Positions 9,230 to 17,748 of a stretch of DNA of 64,000 nt are shown one piece after another; the stretch's first letter is position 1; each line of letters starts with the position of its first letter. Position numbers and translations under genes: made by a program. The notes below the pieces were generated by a model. That model was not told the DNA's origin and did no database searches. It was given only the letters and a program-made list of their open reading frames with translations. Location of the stretch: positions 62,001 through 126,000 of the forward strand of contig NZ_CP082787.1 of the NCBI RefSeq assembly GCF_021462285.1, given 5' to 3'. This DNA is from Serratia entomophila. Its GTDB lineage: Bacteria > Pseudomonadota > Gammaproteobacteria > Enterobacterales > Enterobacteriaceae.

Positions 9230-9257
9230 AAAAAATGCCGGCACAGGGGCCGGCATT
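9230..9257 (-). terminator. Rho-independent terminator of gdhA
   Basis: AATGCCGGC (9234-9242) pairs with GCCGGCATT (9249-9257). On the minus strand the nine-pair stem is followed by a run of six U, 45 bases after the gdhA stop. Confidence 0.85.
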
Positions 9258-9301
9258 GAAGCATTTAACGGATGTGTGAACAAGATCACCTTGGCGAGGG
9301 G

Positions 9302-10645
9302 TTAGAGCACGCCCTGCGCCAGCATGGCGTCGGCCACCTTGACGAAACCGGCGATATTGGCGCCGTGCACATAGTGGGTTTGCTTGCCTTCACCGCCGTA
9401 TTCCACACAGGCGTGATGAATATCCGCCATGATATGTTGTAAACGTACATCCACTTTCTCCGCCCGCCAGCCGATGCGCGCCGCGTTTTGCGCCATCTCC
9501 AACCCGGAGGTCGCCACGCCGCCGGCGTTGGCCGCCTTGCCCGGCGCGAACAGCACGCCGGCGTCGAGGAAGGCGTCGGTAGCCTGAATGGTGGTTGGCA
9601 TATTGGCGCCTTCCGCCACCGCTTTCACCCCGTTGCGGATCAGCATTTGCGCGGCCTCAAGATCCAGTTCGTTCTGGGTGGCGCACGGCAGGGCGATGTC
9701 CACCGGCACGCTCCACGGCTGCCGGCCGGCCAGGTAGGTCAGACCGCGTTCGCGGGCGTAATCTTCCACCCGGCCGTAGCGCTGGTTTTTGATCTCGGCC
9801 AGATGCGCCAGCTTCTCGGTGGTGAAGCCGGCCTCGTCGACCAGCGTGCCGCCGGAGTCCGAGACGGTAATGACCCGCGCGTCCAGCTCCAGCGCTTTTT
9901 CGATGGTGTACTGCGCCACGTTGCCGGAGCCGGACACCGCCACCCGCATGCCCTCAAAGCCCAGCCCGTGACGCTGCAGCATGGCGTCGGTGAAATACAC
10001 CAGGCCATAGCCGGTGGCCTCGGGGCGGATCAGGCTGCCGCCGAAGGACAGCCCCTTACCGGTAAACACGCAGGCGGTATTGTTGGAAAGCTTCTTCATC
10101 ATGCCGGTCATAAAGCCGACCTCGCGGCCGCCGACGCCGATGTCACCGGCGGGCACGTCGGTGTCCGGCCCCAGGTGGCGGTAAAGTTCGGTCATCAGCG
10201 CCTGGCAGAAACGCATGATTTCGGCCTGGCTTTTGCCTTTGGGATCGAAATCGGAGCCGCCTTTGCCGCCGCCCATGGGCAGAGTGGTCAGCGCATTCTT
10301 GAAGGTTTGCTCAAAGCCGAGGAATTTCAGAATCGACAGGTTCACCGACGGATGGAAGCGCATGCCGCCCTTATAGGGACCGATGGCCGAACTGAACTGC
10401 ACGCGCCAGGCGCGGTTGACCTGCACCTGGCCGCGATCGTCCACCCAGCTGACGCGGAACTGGATAACGCGCTCCGGCTCCACCAGGCGTTCCAGCAAGG
10501 CCTGTTCGCGATAATGCGGGTTGCGTTCGATAAACGGCCACAGCGAGGTGAACACTTCTCTTACCGCTTGCAGATATTCAGGCTGGTGGGGGTTGTGGCG
10601 CTGCAGTGTGGACAGGAAAGACTCTACCGATACGGCATATTCCAT
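9302..10645 (-). CDS. gdhA: NADP-specific glutamate dehydrogenase
   Basis: Reductive amination of 2-oxoglutarate to glutamate with NADPH; ammonia assimilation in the cytoplasm, active as a hexamer. The 447 residues equal the E. coli enzyme. The glutamate-binding and catalytic Lys region PMGGGKGGSDFDPKGKS and the Rossmann motif SGSGNVAQY are intact. RBS GGAG lies 9 bases before ATG. In E. coli K-12 gdhA is elsewhere; here it sits between the sugar operon and uspA and has its own terminator. Confidence 0.96.
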   Translation of the reverse strand: MEYAVSVESFLSTLQRHNPHQPEYLQAVREVFTSLWPFIERNPHYREQALLERLVEPERVIQFRVSWVDDRGQVQVNRAWRVQFSSAIGPYKGGMRFHPSVNLSILKFLGFEQTFKNALTTLPMGGGKGGSDFDPKGKSQAEIMRFCQALMTELYRHLGPDTDVPAGDIGVGGREVGFMTGMMKKLSNNTACVFTGKGLSFGGSLIRPEATGYGLVYFTDAMLQRHGLGFEGMRVAVSGSGNVAQYTIEKALELDARVITVSDSGGTLVDEAGFTTEKLAHLAEIKNQRYGRVEDYARERGLTYLAGRQPWSVPVDIALPCATQNELDLEAAQMLIRNGVKAVAEGANMPTTIQATDAFLDAGVLFAPGKAANAGGVATSGLEMAQNAARIGWRAEKVDVRLQHIMADIHHACVEYGGEGKQTHYVHGANIAGFVKVADAMLAQGVL

Positions 10646-10792
10646 GGATTAGCTCCTTTTGGCATTAAGTGTCCCCCCGCTTTTTTTATAGATATGGGTA
10701 TAGGCGATGTCCGGGGGAGTGATGTTGTGTCTTTAGCGACTATATCACCGGAGGGCGGTTGATTATCAAGCAATTAATTGGCGGGCAGAATG

Positions 10793-10818
10793 AAAAACGC
10801 CCGCGGCGGGCGGGCGTT
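10793..10818 (-). terminator. Rho-independent terminator of uspA
   Basis: AACGCCCGC (10796-10804) and GCGGGCGTT (10810-10818) form a nine-pair stem; on the minus strand it is followed by five U, 23 bases past the uspA stop. Confidence 0.8.
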
Positions 10819-10840
10819 GACGGGCAAAGTGAGCGGGTGC

Positions 10841-11284
10841 TTACTCTTTATCTTCGTCTTCATCGCGCAGCGGCACGATCAGCATATCGATGTGCACGGT
10901 GTTGATCAGCTGGCGGGCGGAGGACATCAGCTTGCTCCAGAAGTCCTGGTGGTGGCCGCACAGCACCAGGTCCATATCGTATTTCTTGATGGCGTCAACC
11001 AGCACCTGCGCCAGATCGCCGCTGCCGCTCAGGGTTTCGGTAATCGGGTAGCCGGCATTTTGCGACAGCTCGGTCAGGGCCTGGTGGGTTTCCTCGGAAA
11101 TGCGTTTTTGCATATCGCCAAGGTTGACGTCGATCAGGCCGGTGTAGAGGTCGGAATAGTTGACATCGACGTGGATCAGGGAAACTTTGGCGTTGTACGG
11201 GCGCGCCATGGATACGGCTTTTTCCACCAGAATTTTACTTTCGGGGGAGAGGTCTACCGCAATCAGAATATGTTTGTAAGCCAT
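10841..11284 (-). CDS. uspA: Universal stress protein A
   Basis: Small cytoplasmic dimeric Usp-fold protein induced by growth arrest and many stresses. Length (147 residues) and the N-terminal strand [20 protein letters not shown] match enterobacterial UspA, as does the C-terminal MLIVPLRDE. It lacks the GxxG nucleotide-binding motif of the ATP-binding Usp class, as expected for UspA. RBS GGAG lies just before the start. In E. coli, uspB is the immediate divergent neighbour; here two genes separate them. Confidence 0.95.
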   Translation of the reverse strand: MAYKHILIAVDLSPESKILVEKAVSMARPYNAKVSLIHVDVNYSDLYTGLIDVNLGDMQKRISEETHQALTELSQNAGYPITETLSGSGDLAQVLVDAIKKYDMDLVLCGHHQDFWSKLMSSARQLINTVHIDMLIVPLRDEDEDKE

Positions 11285-11541
11285 GAGAATACTCCTTCCA
11301 AAATACTGCCGATTAAAGGGTTAGCAGGCACCAGCCTGGTACTTTTGTTTCATAGTATCATTTGGATAACATAATGATATGTTGGGGCGATCACACTGCG
11401 CCGCATCAATAAACCTTATCACTTCGACACTTTCAGTTTTCCCCCCGTCCGCCGGGAAAACCTATTGGTAATGCGACGTTGCGCGGCCTGACCGCTTGAA
11501 TTATAAGCATTCTTAAACAGAGTATAGTCCCAAATGGGTCA

Positions 11542-12450
11542 TCAGCGTTCCAGATGCGGCCGCATCAGGCTTTCGAACCAGGCGTGAAAAACGGCCAGGC
11601 GGCGCGAACGCTGGCGGCGATGGGGGTAAATGAGCGAGACAGGCATAGAGGCGGCGCGGTAGCCGGGCATGACTTCCAGCAGTTCGCCGGCGTCGAGCAG
11701 GTGCTGTACGTCGAAGCGTGGGATCTGAATCAGCCCCAGCCCGGCCAGGCAGCAGGCGATGTAACTTTCGGCATTGTTGACCACCACCTGGCTGGGCAGA
11801 TCTAGCCGGTGGGTATGGCCGTCGCCGGCCACATATTCCCAGGGCGAATCGCGGCCGGTTTTGGGCGAGGCGTAACCGACGCTCCAGTGGCCATCGGCCA
11901 GATCGGCGGGGCCGGCGGGTTGGCCATATTCGCTCAGATAGGCGGGGCTGGCGCAGTTGATCAGCGCAATGTGGCCGAGCGCGCGCACCACCAGGCTGCT
12001 GTCATGCAGGTGGCCGACGCGCACCGCGCAATCCACCCCTTCCTGCACCAGATCGATGGCGCGATCGGCAGAGCCCAGCACCAGCTGCAAATGCGGGTGG
12101 CGCCGCAGCAGCCCGGGCAACGCCGGCGCGATTAAACGGCGGGCGATGCGGCTGGGCACGTCGACGCTGAGCCGGCCGGCGGCCTGGCGCTGGCTGGTCT
12201 GGAACGATTGATCGATATCTTCCACTTCGGCCAGCAGCGGGCGCAGCCGCTCGATCAGCTGTTCCCCATCGGCGGTCAGCCGTACCTGCCGCGTGGTGCG
12301 GTGCAGCAGGCGCACCCCCAGCTGCGCTTCCAGCTGTTGAACGGCGGCGGAAACCGAGGCGCGCGGTATCTCCAGGGCATTGGCCGCCTTGATGAAGCTG
12401 CCCATTTCCGCCACCTGGACGAAAACGCGGTATTGGTTGAATCTGTCCAT
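11542..12450 (-). CDS. LysR-family transcriptional regulator
   Basis: DNA-binding regulator of 302 residues. The N-terminal winged helix-turn-helix (GSFIKAANALEIPRASVSAA, then VRLLHRTTR) precedes a LysR substrate-binding domain. The frame stays open to 12525, but MDRFNQYRVF at 12450 is chosen: AGG stands 8 bases upstream, and LysR proteins begin close to this point. It lies downstream of, and in the same direction as, the dehydrogenase gene at 12616-13389, 165 bases away, and may control it. The SVGYASPKTGR segment suggests the large CrgA-like subgroup; effector unknown. Confidence 0.88.
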   Translation of the reverse strand: MDRFNQYRVFVQVAEMGSFIKAANALEIPRASVSAAVQQLEAQLGVRLLHRTTRQVRLTADGEQLIERLRPLLAEVEDIDQSFQTSQRQAAGRLSVDVPSRIARRLIAPALPGLLRRHPHLQLVLGSADRAIDLVQEGVDCAVRVGHLHDSSLVVRALGHIALINCASPAYLSEYGQPAGPADLADGHWSVGYASPKTGRDSPWEYVAGDGHTHRLDLPSQVVVNNAESYIACCLAGLGLIQIPRFDVQHLLDAGELLEVMPGYRAASMPVSLIYPHRRQRSRRLAVFHAWFESLMRPHLER

Positions 12451-12615
12451 ATCTCTGACCTGCATTATCCTTAGCGCTGTGTGGGGCTGAGCGCATCGCC
12501 GCCCTCGTTGAGAGTGTAGCGCCACCGACAGATCCTGAACGGCAAGATTTTACCCACCGGCGAACGGCGGGTGAAAGGAAGGGGTGAATGCGGGCGCCGG
12601 GCAGCGCCGCGCGAT

Positions 12616-13389
12616 TTATTTGGTGGTGTAGCCGCCGTTAATCAGAATGGTCTGGCCGGTGATCCACCAGCCGTCGCTCACCAGGTGGCGAATCAGCGGC
12701 ACTACGTCTGCGATGTCGGTCAGGCCGGTTTTACTGAAGGGGGAAAGGGCCGCCGCGCTCTGGTGATAGGCCACCGCATCGGCGCCTTCGGCCGGGTAGA
12801 AGAACGGCGTATCCATTGGGCCGGGGCCGATAGCGGTCACTGAAATGCCGCGTTCGCCAAATTCTTTGGAGGCCGCGCGGGTGAAGTGCTCAACCGGCGC
12901 CTTGGTGCCGGCATAGGCCGAATAAAACGGCGTATAGGCGCCCAGCAGAGAAGTGACGAGCGTACAGATCTTGCCGTTGTCGTTCAGATGCTTGCCGGCC
13001 TCTTTAAGGAAGAAGAACGCCGTTTTGGCGTTGACCGCCGTCATCTCGTCGTATTCGGCCTCGCTGATTTCCGTCATCGGTTTTTTGAGCACTTTGCCGA
13101 CGGTATTGATGGCGATGTCCGGTTTGCCGACGGCGGCGATGGCGTCGGCAAACAGTTTTTCTACCGCGCCTGCGGTGGTCAGATCGGCCTGCAGCGCGAG
13201 CGCCTGCGCACCGGCGGCCTGAACGGCGGCGACGGTTTTATCCGCTTCGGCTTGGCTGGCGGCGCTGTTGTAGTGAATGACGACGGCCTTCGCGCCCTGT
13301 TCGGCCAAATCGCGCGCGATCAGCCCGCCGAGGTTTTTGGCGCCGCCGGCGATGAGGACGGTTTTTCCTTTGATTGAATGGTTGGCCAT
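12616..13389 (-). CDS. Short-chain dehydrogenase/reductase (SDR)
   Basis: NAD(P)-dependent oxidoreductase of 257 residues with Rossmann fold. The cofactor motif is AGGAKNLGG (TGxxxGxG type with Ala replacing Thr). The catalytic Ser and the YAGTK (Tyr-x-x-x-Lys) motif are present, as is the C-terminal GQTILINGGYTTK. RBS AGGA lies 7 bases before ATG. Substrate not identifiable. Together with the LysR gene it forms a two-gene insertion between uspA and uspB. Confidence 0.88.
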   Translation of the reverse strand: MANHSIKGKTVLIAGGAKNLGGLIARDLAEQGAKAVVIHYNSAASQAEADKTVAAVQAAGAQALALQADLTTAGAVEKLFADAIAAVGKPDIAINTVGKVLKKPMTEISEAEYDEMTAVNAKTAFFFLKEAGKHLNDNGKICTLVTSLLGAYTPFYSAYAGTKAPVEHFTRAASKEFGERGISVTAIGPGPMDTPFFYPAEGADAVAYHQSAAALSPFSKTGLTDIADVVPLIRHLVSDGWWITGQTILINGGYTTK

Positions 13390-13824
13390 AACAGTTTCCT
13401 TGGGTGCTGGTGAATGTAACGGAAACCTGAGTCTAGCCAGCGTTGGACGAAAGATCAGCGGCGTGGGGCGGGATAGACTATCCAGGAAAAACGACTAATC
13501 ACGGACAGGGTTATCACTTATAACGCTTCGGTAGATGACAAATCGGCGCGTTGCGGTAAATTTTATCTACTGCTCAGGCCAGTTTGCGTTTCATTAACCT
13601 ACAATGATGAATATGGGCCTTACCATTTCTCTTCTGAGTGGGATTGTGCGGCTGTGCCGTTGGCATAGCCATGAGCCGCCTGCAAAGGCTGTGGGTGATG
13701 TGCGTGGCCCGTGCGGTGCAAAAGGGGATGGGAGCGGTATGCTCCAGCAAAGTATTGGGTATAGGTAGTAGGGCGGTTGGACCCGGCGGATGGCCGCGGA
13801 TAACAACGCCTTGAGGGGGCTATC
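13390..13824. other. Intergenic region upstream of the SDR gene and uspB
   Basis: A 435-base gap between divergent genes. It must hold the SDR promoter (minus) and the uspB promoter (plus; RpoS-dependent in E. coli). Two overlapping reverse-strand open frames have no ribosome binding site and no family resemblance. No clear operator or repeat was recognised. Confidence 0.5.
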
Positions 13825-14160
13825 ATGATCAGTACCGTCGCGCTGTTTTGGGCTTTATGTGTGGTGTGTGTGGTAAACATGGTGCGGTATTACTCTTCTC
13901 TGCGCGCGCTGCTGGTGGTGCTGCGCGGCTGCGACCCGCTGCTGTATCAATATGTCGACGGCGGCGGTTTCTTTACCGCCCACGGGCAGCCCAGCAAGCA
14001 GCTTAGGCTGGTGCGCTATATCTTTGCGCAGCGCTATGTCGAACACCACGATCCGGAATTTATTCGCCGCTGCGAGCGGGTGCGCGGGCAGTTTATGCTG
14101 ACCTCGGCGCTGTGCGGCCTGGTGGTGGTCAGCCTGATTGCGCTGATGATTTGGTATTGA
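13825..14160 (+). CDS. uspB: Universal stress protein B
   Basis: Small inner-membrane protein of 111 residues with two predicted transmembrane helices at its ends (about 3-23 and 88-110) and a soluble middle. In E. coli it is RpoS-dependent and affects ethanol resistance in stationary phase. The sequence is strongly like enterobacterial UspB (ending LIALMIWY). GAGGGGG lies about 5 bases before ATG. Confidence 0.93.
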   Translation: MISTVALFWALCVVCVVNMVRYYSSLRALLVVLRGCDPLLYQYVDGGGFFTAHGQPSKQLRLVRYIFAQRYVEHHDPEFIRRCERVRGQFMLTSALCGLVVVSLIALMIWY

Positions 14161-14190
14161 TTTCGCCTGCTTCCTCTGAGCGACAGGCAC

Positions 14191-14223
14191 AAAAAAGGCG
14201 GCCATCCCGGGCCGCCTTTTTTT
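14191..14223. terminator. Bidirectional terminator between uspB and pitA
   Basis: AAAAAAGGCGGC (14191-14202) and GCCGCCTTTTTTT (14211-14223) form a strong stem with U tracts on both strands, between two convergent genes. Confidence 0.92.
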
Positions 14224-14237
14224 ATGCCGTCAACCGC

Positions 14238-15740
14238 TTAAATGAACTTCAGCGCCAGCCAATACAGGCCGCCGGAGAGCAGAATCGAGATAGGCAGGGT
14301 CAGTAACCAGGCCAACAGGATGTTCTTCACGGTTTTGCTTTGCACGCCGCCGCCGTCCACGATCATCGTCCCGGCAACCGCCGAAGAGAGCACGTGGGTG
14401 GTGGAGACCGGCATGCCGGTGTAGCTGGCCACGCCTATCGACAGCGCCGCGGTCATCTGGGCCGACACGCCCTGAGCGTAGGTCATGCCTTTTTTGCCGA
14501 TCTTCTCGCCGATGGTGGTGGCGACGCGTTTCCAGCCGACCATGGTGCCGAGCGACAGCGCCAGAGCGACAGCGACGATGATCCACATCGGCGCATACTC
14601 AACGGTTTGCAGCAGGTCCTGACGCAGGTTCTTCAGGAAGCGCTGGTCAGCCGCAGAGGTTTCCGGCAGTTTGGCGACCTTGTCCGCAGTGTCGGTGACG
14701 CACATCAGCAGGCGGCGCAGGTGGCTGCGCTGTTCTACCGTCAGTTGGTCATAGCTCTGCAGATTGTTCAGCAGGCCCTGCGTCAGTTCAATCGCCGGCA
14801 TGGCGCGGGAGCTGTCGCAGTGGAATTCGGTCGGCTGGTTCGGCGCAGTAACGTCGTCCGGGCTTGGCACCAGCGGCGTCAGGGACACCACGTGTGACAG
14901 CGCGTCGCCGTGCTGCTGGTAATATTGCTGCAGGTGAGTCACGGCATCCCGCGTACGGGTGATGTCATAACCTGTTGCATTCATATTGACCACGAAGCCG
15001 GCCGGCGCAACGCCGATCAGCACCAGCATAATCAGGCCGATGCCTTTCTGGCCGTCGTTGGCGCCGTGCGAGAAGCTGACGCCAATCGCCGACAAGATCA
15101 GCGCGATACGGGTCCAGAACGGCGGCTTGCGTTTGCCGTCGAGCTTTTCACGTTCCGCAGGGGTCATATGGATACGCTGGCGTTTCTTGGTGCCGCTCCA
15201 ATAGCGGCGCAAGGCGAACACCATCAGCCCGGCGACCATCATGCCGACCAGCGGCGAGATGAGCAATGACAGGAAAATACCAATCATTTTCGGGACGTTA
15301 AGCGCATCCACCACCGAAGTGTGGGTCATCAGGGCGTTGGTTAAACCGACACCGATGATTGCGCCAATCAGCGTATGGGAGCTGGAGGCCGGCAGGCCGA
15401 AATACCAGGTGCCGAGGTTCCAGATAATCGCCGCCAACAGCATGGAGAACACCATGGCTAATCCGTGTGCTGAACTGACGTTCAACAACAGATCGGTAGG
15501 CAGCAGGTGGACAATGGCGTAAGCAACGCTCAAACCGCCGAGCATCACGCCAAGAAAGTTGAACAAGCCCGCCATTACGACCGCAAGTTGCGAACGCATG
15601 GCACGGGTATAAATTACTGTAGCAACCGCATTGGCCGTATCATGAAAGCCGTTGATGGCTTCATAAAACAACACGAACAACAATGCGAGAATTAACATCA
15701 GGCCGGTATGGAAATCCAGGCCAGCGAACAAATGCAGCAT
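14238..15740 (-). CDS. pitA: Low-affinity inorganic phosphate transporter PitA
   Basis: Proton-coupled symporter of metal-phosphate complexes in the inner membrane. The sequence is highly similar to E. coli PitA throughout, including the two inverted PiT signatures [21 protein letters not shown]... and [12 protein letters not shown]. The frame is open to 15791, but the start [13 protein letters not shown] at 15740 aligns with E. coli PitA and gives 500 residues. No good Shine-Dalgarno is visible at either start, so the exact start is uncertain. Confidence 0.93.
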   Translation of the reverse strand: MLHLFAGLDFHTGLMLILALLFVLFYEAINGFHDTANAVATVIYTRAMRSQLAVVMAGLFNFLGVMLGGLSVAYAIVHLLPTDLLLNVSSAHGLAMVFSMLLAAIIWNLGTWYFGLPASSSHTLIGAIIGVGLTNALMTHTSVVDALNVPKMIGIFLSLLISPLVGMMVAGLMVFALRRYWSGTKKRQRIHMTPAEREKLDGKRKPPFWTRIALILSAIGVSFSHGANDGQKGIGLIMLVLIGVAPAGFVVNMNATGYDITRTRDAVTHLQQYYQQHGDALSHVVSLTPLVPSPDDVTAPNQPTEFHCDSSRAMPAIELTQGLLNNLQSYDQLTVEQRSHLRRLLMCVTDTADKVAKLPETSAADQRFLKNLRQDLLQTVEYAPMWIIVAVALALSLGTMVGWKRVATTIGEKIGKKGMTYAQGVSAQMTAALSIGVASYTGMPVSTTHVLSSAVAGTMIVDGGGVQSKTVKNILLAWLLTLPISILLSGGLYWLALKFI

Positions 15741-16041
15741 AAGCGTTACGCCAGGTTTGTGGACATGAACGCCGCGCATTATCAGTGACAACCGTGCCCG
15801 GGGAAAAGGAAAATATGACGTTTTTTTGATTTAGATATGACGAATTGATGTCGGTGGCATGACAAACATATTTAGTATCAGTGCGTTATGCTCATCTGAC
15901 CTCTGTAATATTTTCTTACTATGGCGTTGGCGGCGCAGGGGCTTTACAATCAGCCGCCGTAAATTTAGCGGTTACCGGTCGCGATTCGGCGCAATATGGC
16001 GCTCTTTTGTCGCGATTGTGGTTTTGATAAGTGAGGCTCAG

Positions 16042-17244
16042 GTGGAACAGTTTGATGTCGTGGTAATAGGTGCGGGCGCCGCGGGCATGTTTTGCGCCGC
16101 ACAGGCGGGGCAGCTCGGCTGCCGGGTGCTGCTGCTCGACAACGGCAAAAAACCGGGGCGCAAAATCCTGATGTCCGGCGGCGGGCGCTGCAACTTCACC
16201 AATATGTACGCCGAGCCGGCGGCCTACCTGTCGCACAACCCGCATTTTTGCAAATCTGCGCTGGCGCGTTATACCCAGTGGGATTTTATCGATCTGATTA
16301 ACCGCTACGGCATCGCCTACCATGAAAAAACGCTGGGCCAGCTGTTCTGCGACGACTCTGCGCAGCAGGTGGTCGAACTGCTGGTCAAGGAGTGCGAACT
16401 GGGCCAGGTGACGACGCGCCTGCGCAGCGAAGTGCTGGGCGTAGAAAAAACCGAACAGGGTTTCGAGCTGGCGCTGAATGGCGTAAAAGTAAGTACTCGC
16501 TCACTTGTGGTGGCCAGCGGCGGTCTTTCGATGCCGGGGCTGGGCGCTTCGCCGTTCGGCTATAAGCTGGCGGAGCAGTTTGGCCTGAAAGTCTTGCCGA
16601 CGCGCGCCGCGCTGGTGCCTTTTACTCTGCATAAACCGCTGCTGGAGCACTTGCAGACGCTGTCCGGCGTCTCGGTGCCGGCGGTGATCACCGCCGAAAA
16701 CGGCGTCAGCTTCCGCGAAAGCATCCTGTTCACCCACCGCGGGCTGTCTGGCCCGGCGGTGCTGCAGCTTTCCAGCTACTGGCAACCTGGCGAGTATGTG
16801 AGCGTTAACTTACTCCCTGCGCTGGATCTGGCGGGGTTCCTTGAGGAACAGCGTCAGGCGCACCCGAACCAAAGCCTGAAAAACACGCTGGCGCTGCACC
16901 TGCCGAAGCGGTTGGTGGAATGCCTGCAGACGCTGGGGCAACTGCCGGAGGCGACGCTGAAGCAGCTGAACCCGGCGCAGCAGGCGGCGCTGGTGGATAC
17001 CCTGCAGAACTGGCGGGTGCAGCCGAACGGCACCGAAGGTTACCGCACTGCGGAAGTGACGCTCGGCGGCGTCGACACCAAAGAGCTGTCTTCCAAAACC
17101 ATGGAGGCCAACAAGGTGCCGGGCCTGTACTTTATCGGCGAAGTGGTGGATGTGACAGGGTGGTTGGGCGGTTATAACTTCCAGTGGGCCTGGAGCTCGG
17201 CCTGGGCCTGCGCGCAGGCGCTGGCGACGTCTGCGGACAGCTAA
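16042..17244 (+). CDS. yhiN: FAD/NAD(P)-dependent flavoprotein YhiN (HI0933 family), GTG start
   Basis: Predicted flavoprotein oxidoreductase of unknown substrate. The N-terminal dinucleotide-binding motif VVIGAGAAGMFCA, the GRKILMSGGGRCNFTN segment and the C-terminal GGYNFQWAWSSAWACAQ are characteristic. The frame is open from 15859, but the GTG at 16042 is chosen: GAGG precedes it by 5 bases, and the resulting 400 residues equal E. coli YhiN. It stands next to pitA, as in E. coli. Confidence 0.92.
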   Translation: MEQFDVVVIGAGAAGMFCAAQAGQLGCRVLLLDNGKKPGRKILMSGGGRCNFTNMYAEPAAYLSHNPHFCKSALARYTQWDFIDLINRYGIAYHEKTLGQLFCDDSAQQVVELLVKECELGQVTTRLRSEVLGVEKTEQGFELALNGVKVSTRSLVVASGGLSMPGLGASPFGYKLAEQFGLKVLPTRAALVPFTLHKPLLEHLQTLSGVSVPAVITAENGVSFRESILFTHRGLSGPAVLQLSSYWQPGEYVSVNLLPALDLAGFLEEQRQAHPNQSLKNTLALHLPKRLVECLQTLGQLPEATLKQLNPAQQAALVDTLQNWRVQPNGTEGYRTAEVTLGGVDTKELSSKTMEANKVPGLYFIGEVVDVTGWLGGYNFQWAWSSAWACAQALATSADS

Positions 17245-17254
17245 CAACCATTAC

Positions 17255-17671
17255 TTACGCCTGCGCCGCCGGCCCTTTCAGCTCCACGTGATTGCCGTCC
17301 GGATCGGTGAAGTAAATGGACGGCCCGTCGCCTTCTGCGCCGTATCGCGACTCGGCGGGAGCCGCGCCGATCCCCTGCGCCTGCAAATATGCCAGCAGTT
17401 CGCCTTCGTTGAAAGGCTCGATACGCAGGCAGAAGTGGTCAACGTTCTGCTGCCGGGCATCGGGATGCATGCCGCCTTTTTTTCCCAGCACGCCGTCGAC
17501 GTCGACCAAATCAATCATGGAAACGCCGGCGCGCAGGTGCACCAACCCCAGGTCGGGGCGCCGTCTGGCGATCTCGCAGCCCAGTATCTGGGTATAAAAT
17601 TGAATGCTTTTTTCCAGGTCACAGACGCGCAGTACGATGTGATCGATTTTCTTCAGGCTGAATGGGCGCAT
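17255..17671 (-). CDS. VOC (glyoxalase/bleomycin-resistance fold) protein
   Basis: Small metalloprotein-like protein of 138 residues with paired beta-alpha-beta-beta-beta modules. Likely metal ligands are H11 (KIDHIVLRV), H79 (VDHFCLRI) and E130 (NHVELKG). Relatives are annotated as virulence-associated VOC proteins or glyoxalase I-like. The specific reaction is unknown. It lies 77 bases downstream of srfC on the same strand and might be in that transcript. Confidence 0.85.
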   Translation of the reverse strand: MRPFSLKKIDHIVLRVCDLEKSIQFYTQILGCEIARRRPDLGLVHLRAGVSMIDLVDVDGVLGKKGGMHPDARQQNVDHFCLRIEPFNEGELLAYLQAQGIGAAPAESRYGAEGDGPSIYFTDPDGNHVELKGPAAQA

Positions 17672-17748
17672 GGTTTTATCCTCGGGCGGAAGCGTAATTA
17701 ATCAGCATAATAGGCATCCCCCGATTTATCCTGGCCCGCCTGAATTTG

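Noticed and set aside
12552..12571. ACCCACCG/CGGCGGGT hairpin as terminator of the SDR gene
   Set aside because: One G-U pair and no U tract on the transcribed strand; transcription may simply continue into the LysR gene.
13594..13880. Two overlapping reverse-strand frames upstream of uspB
   Set aside because: No ribosome binding sites, unusual composition, and partial overlap with uspB on the other strand.
15859..16041. N-terminal extension of YhiN by 61 residues
   Set aside because: The GTG at 16042 has a good ribosome binding site and gives the exact family length; the extension has no similarity to the family.
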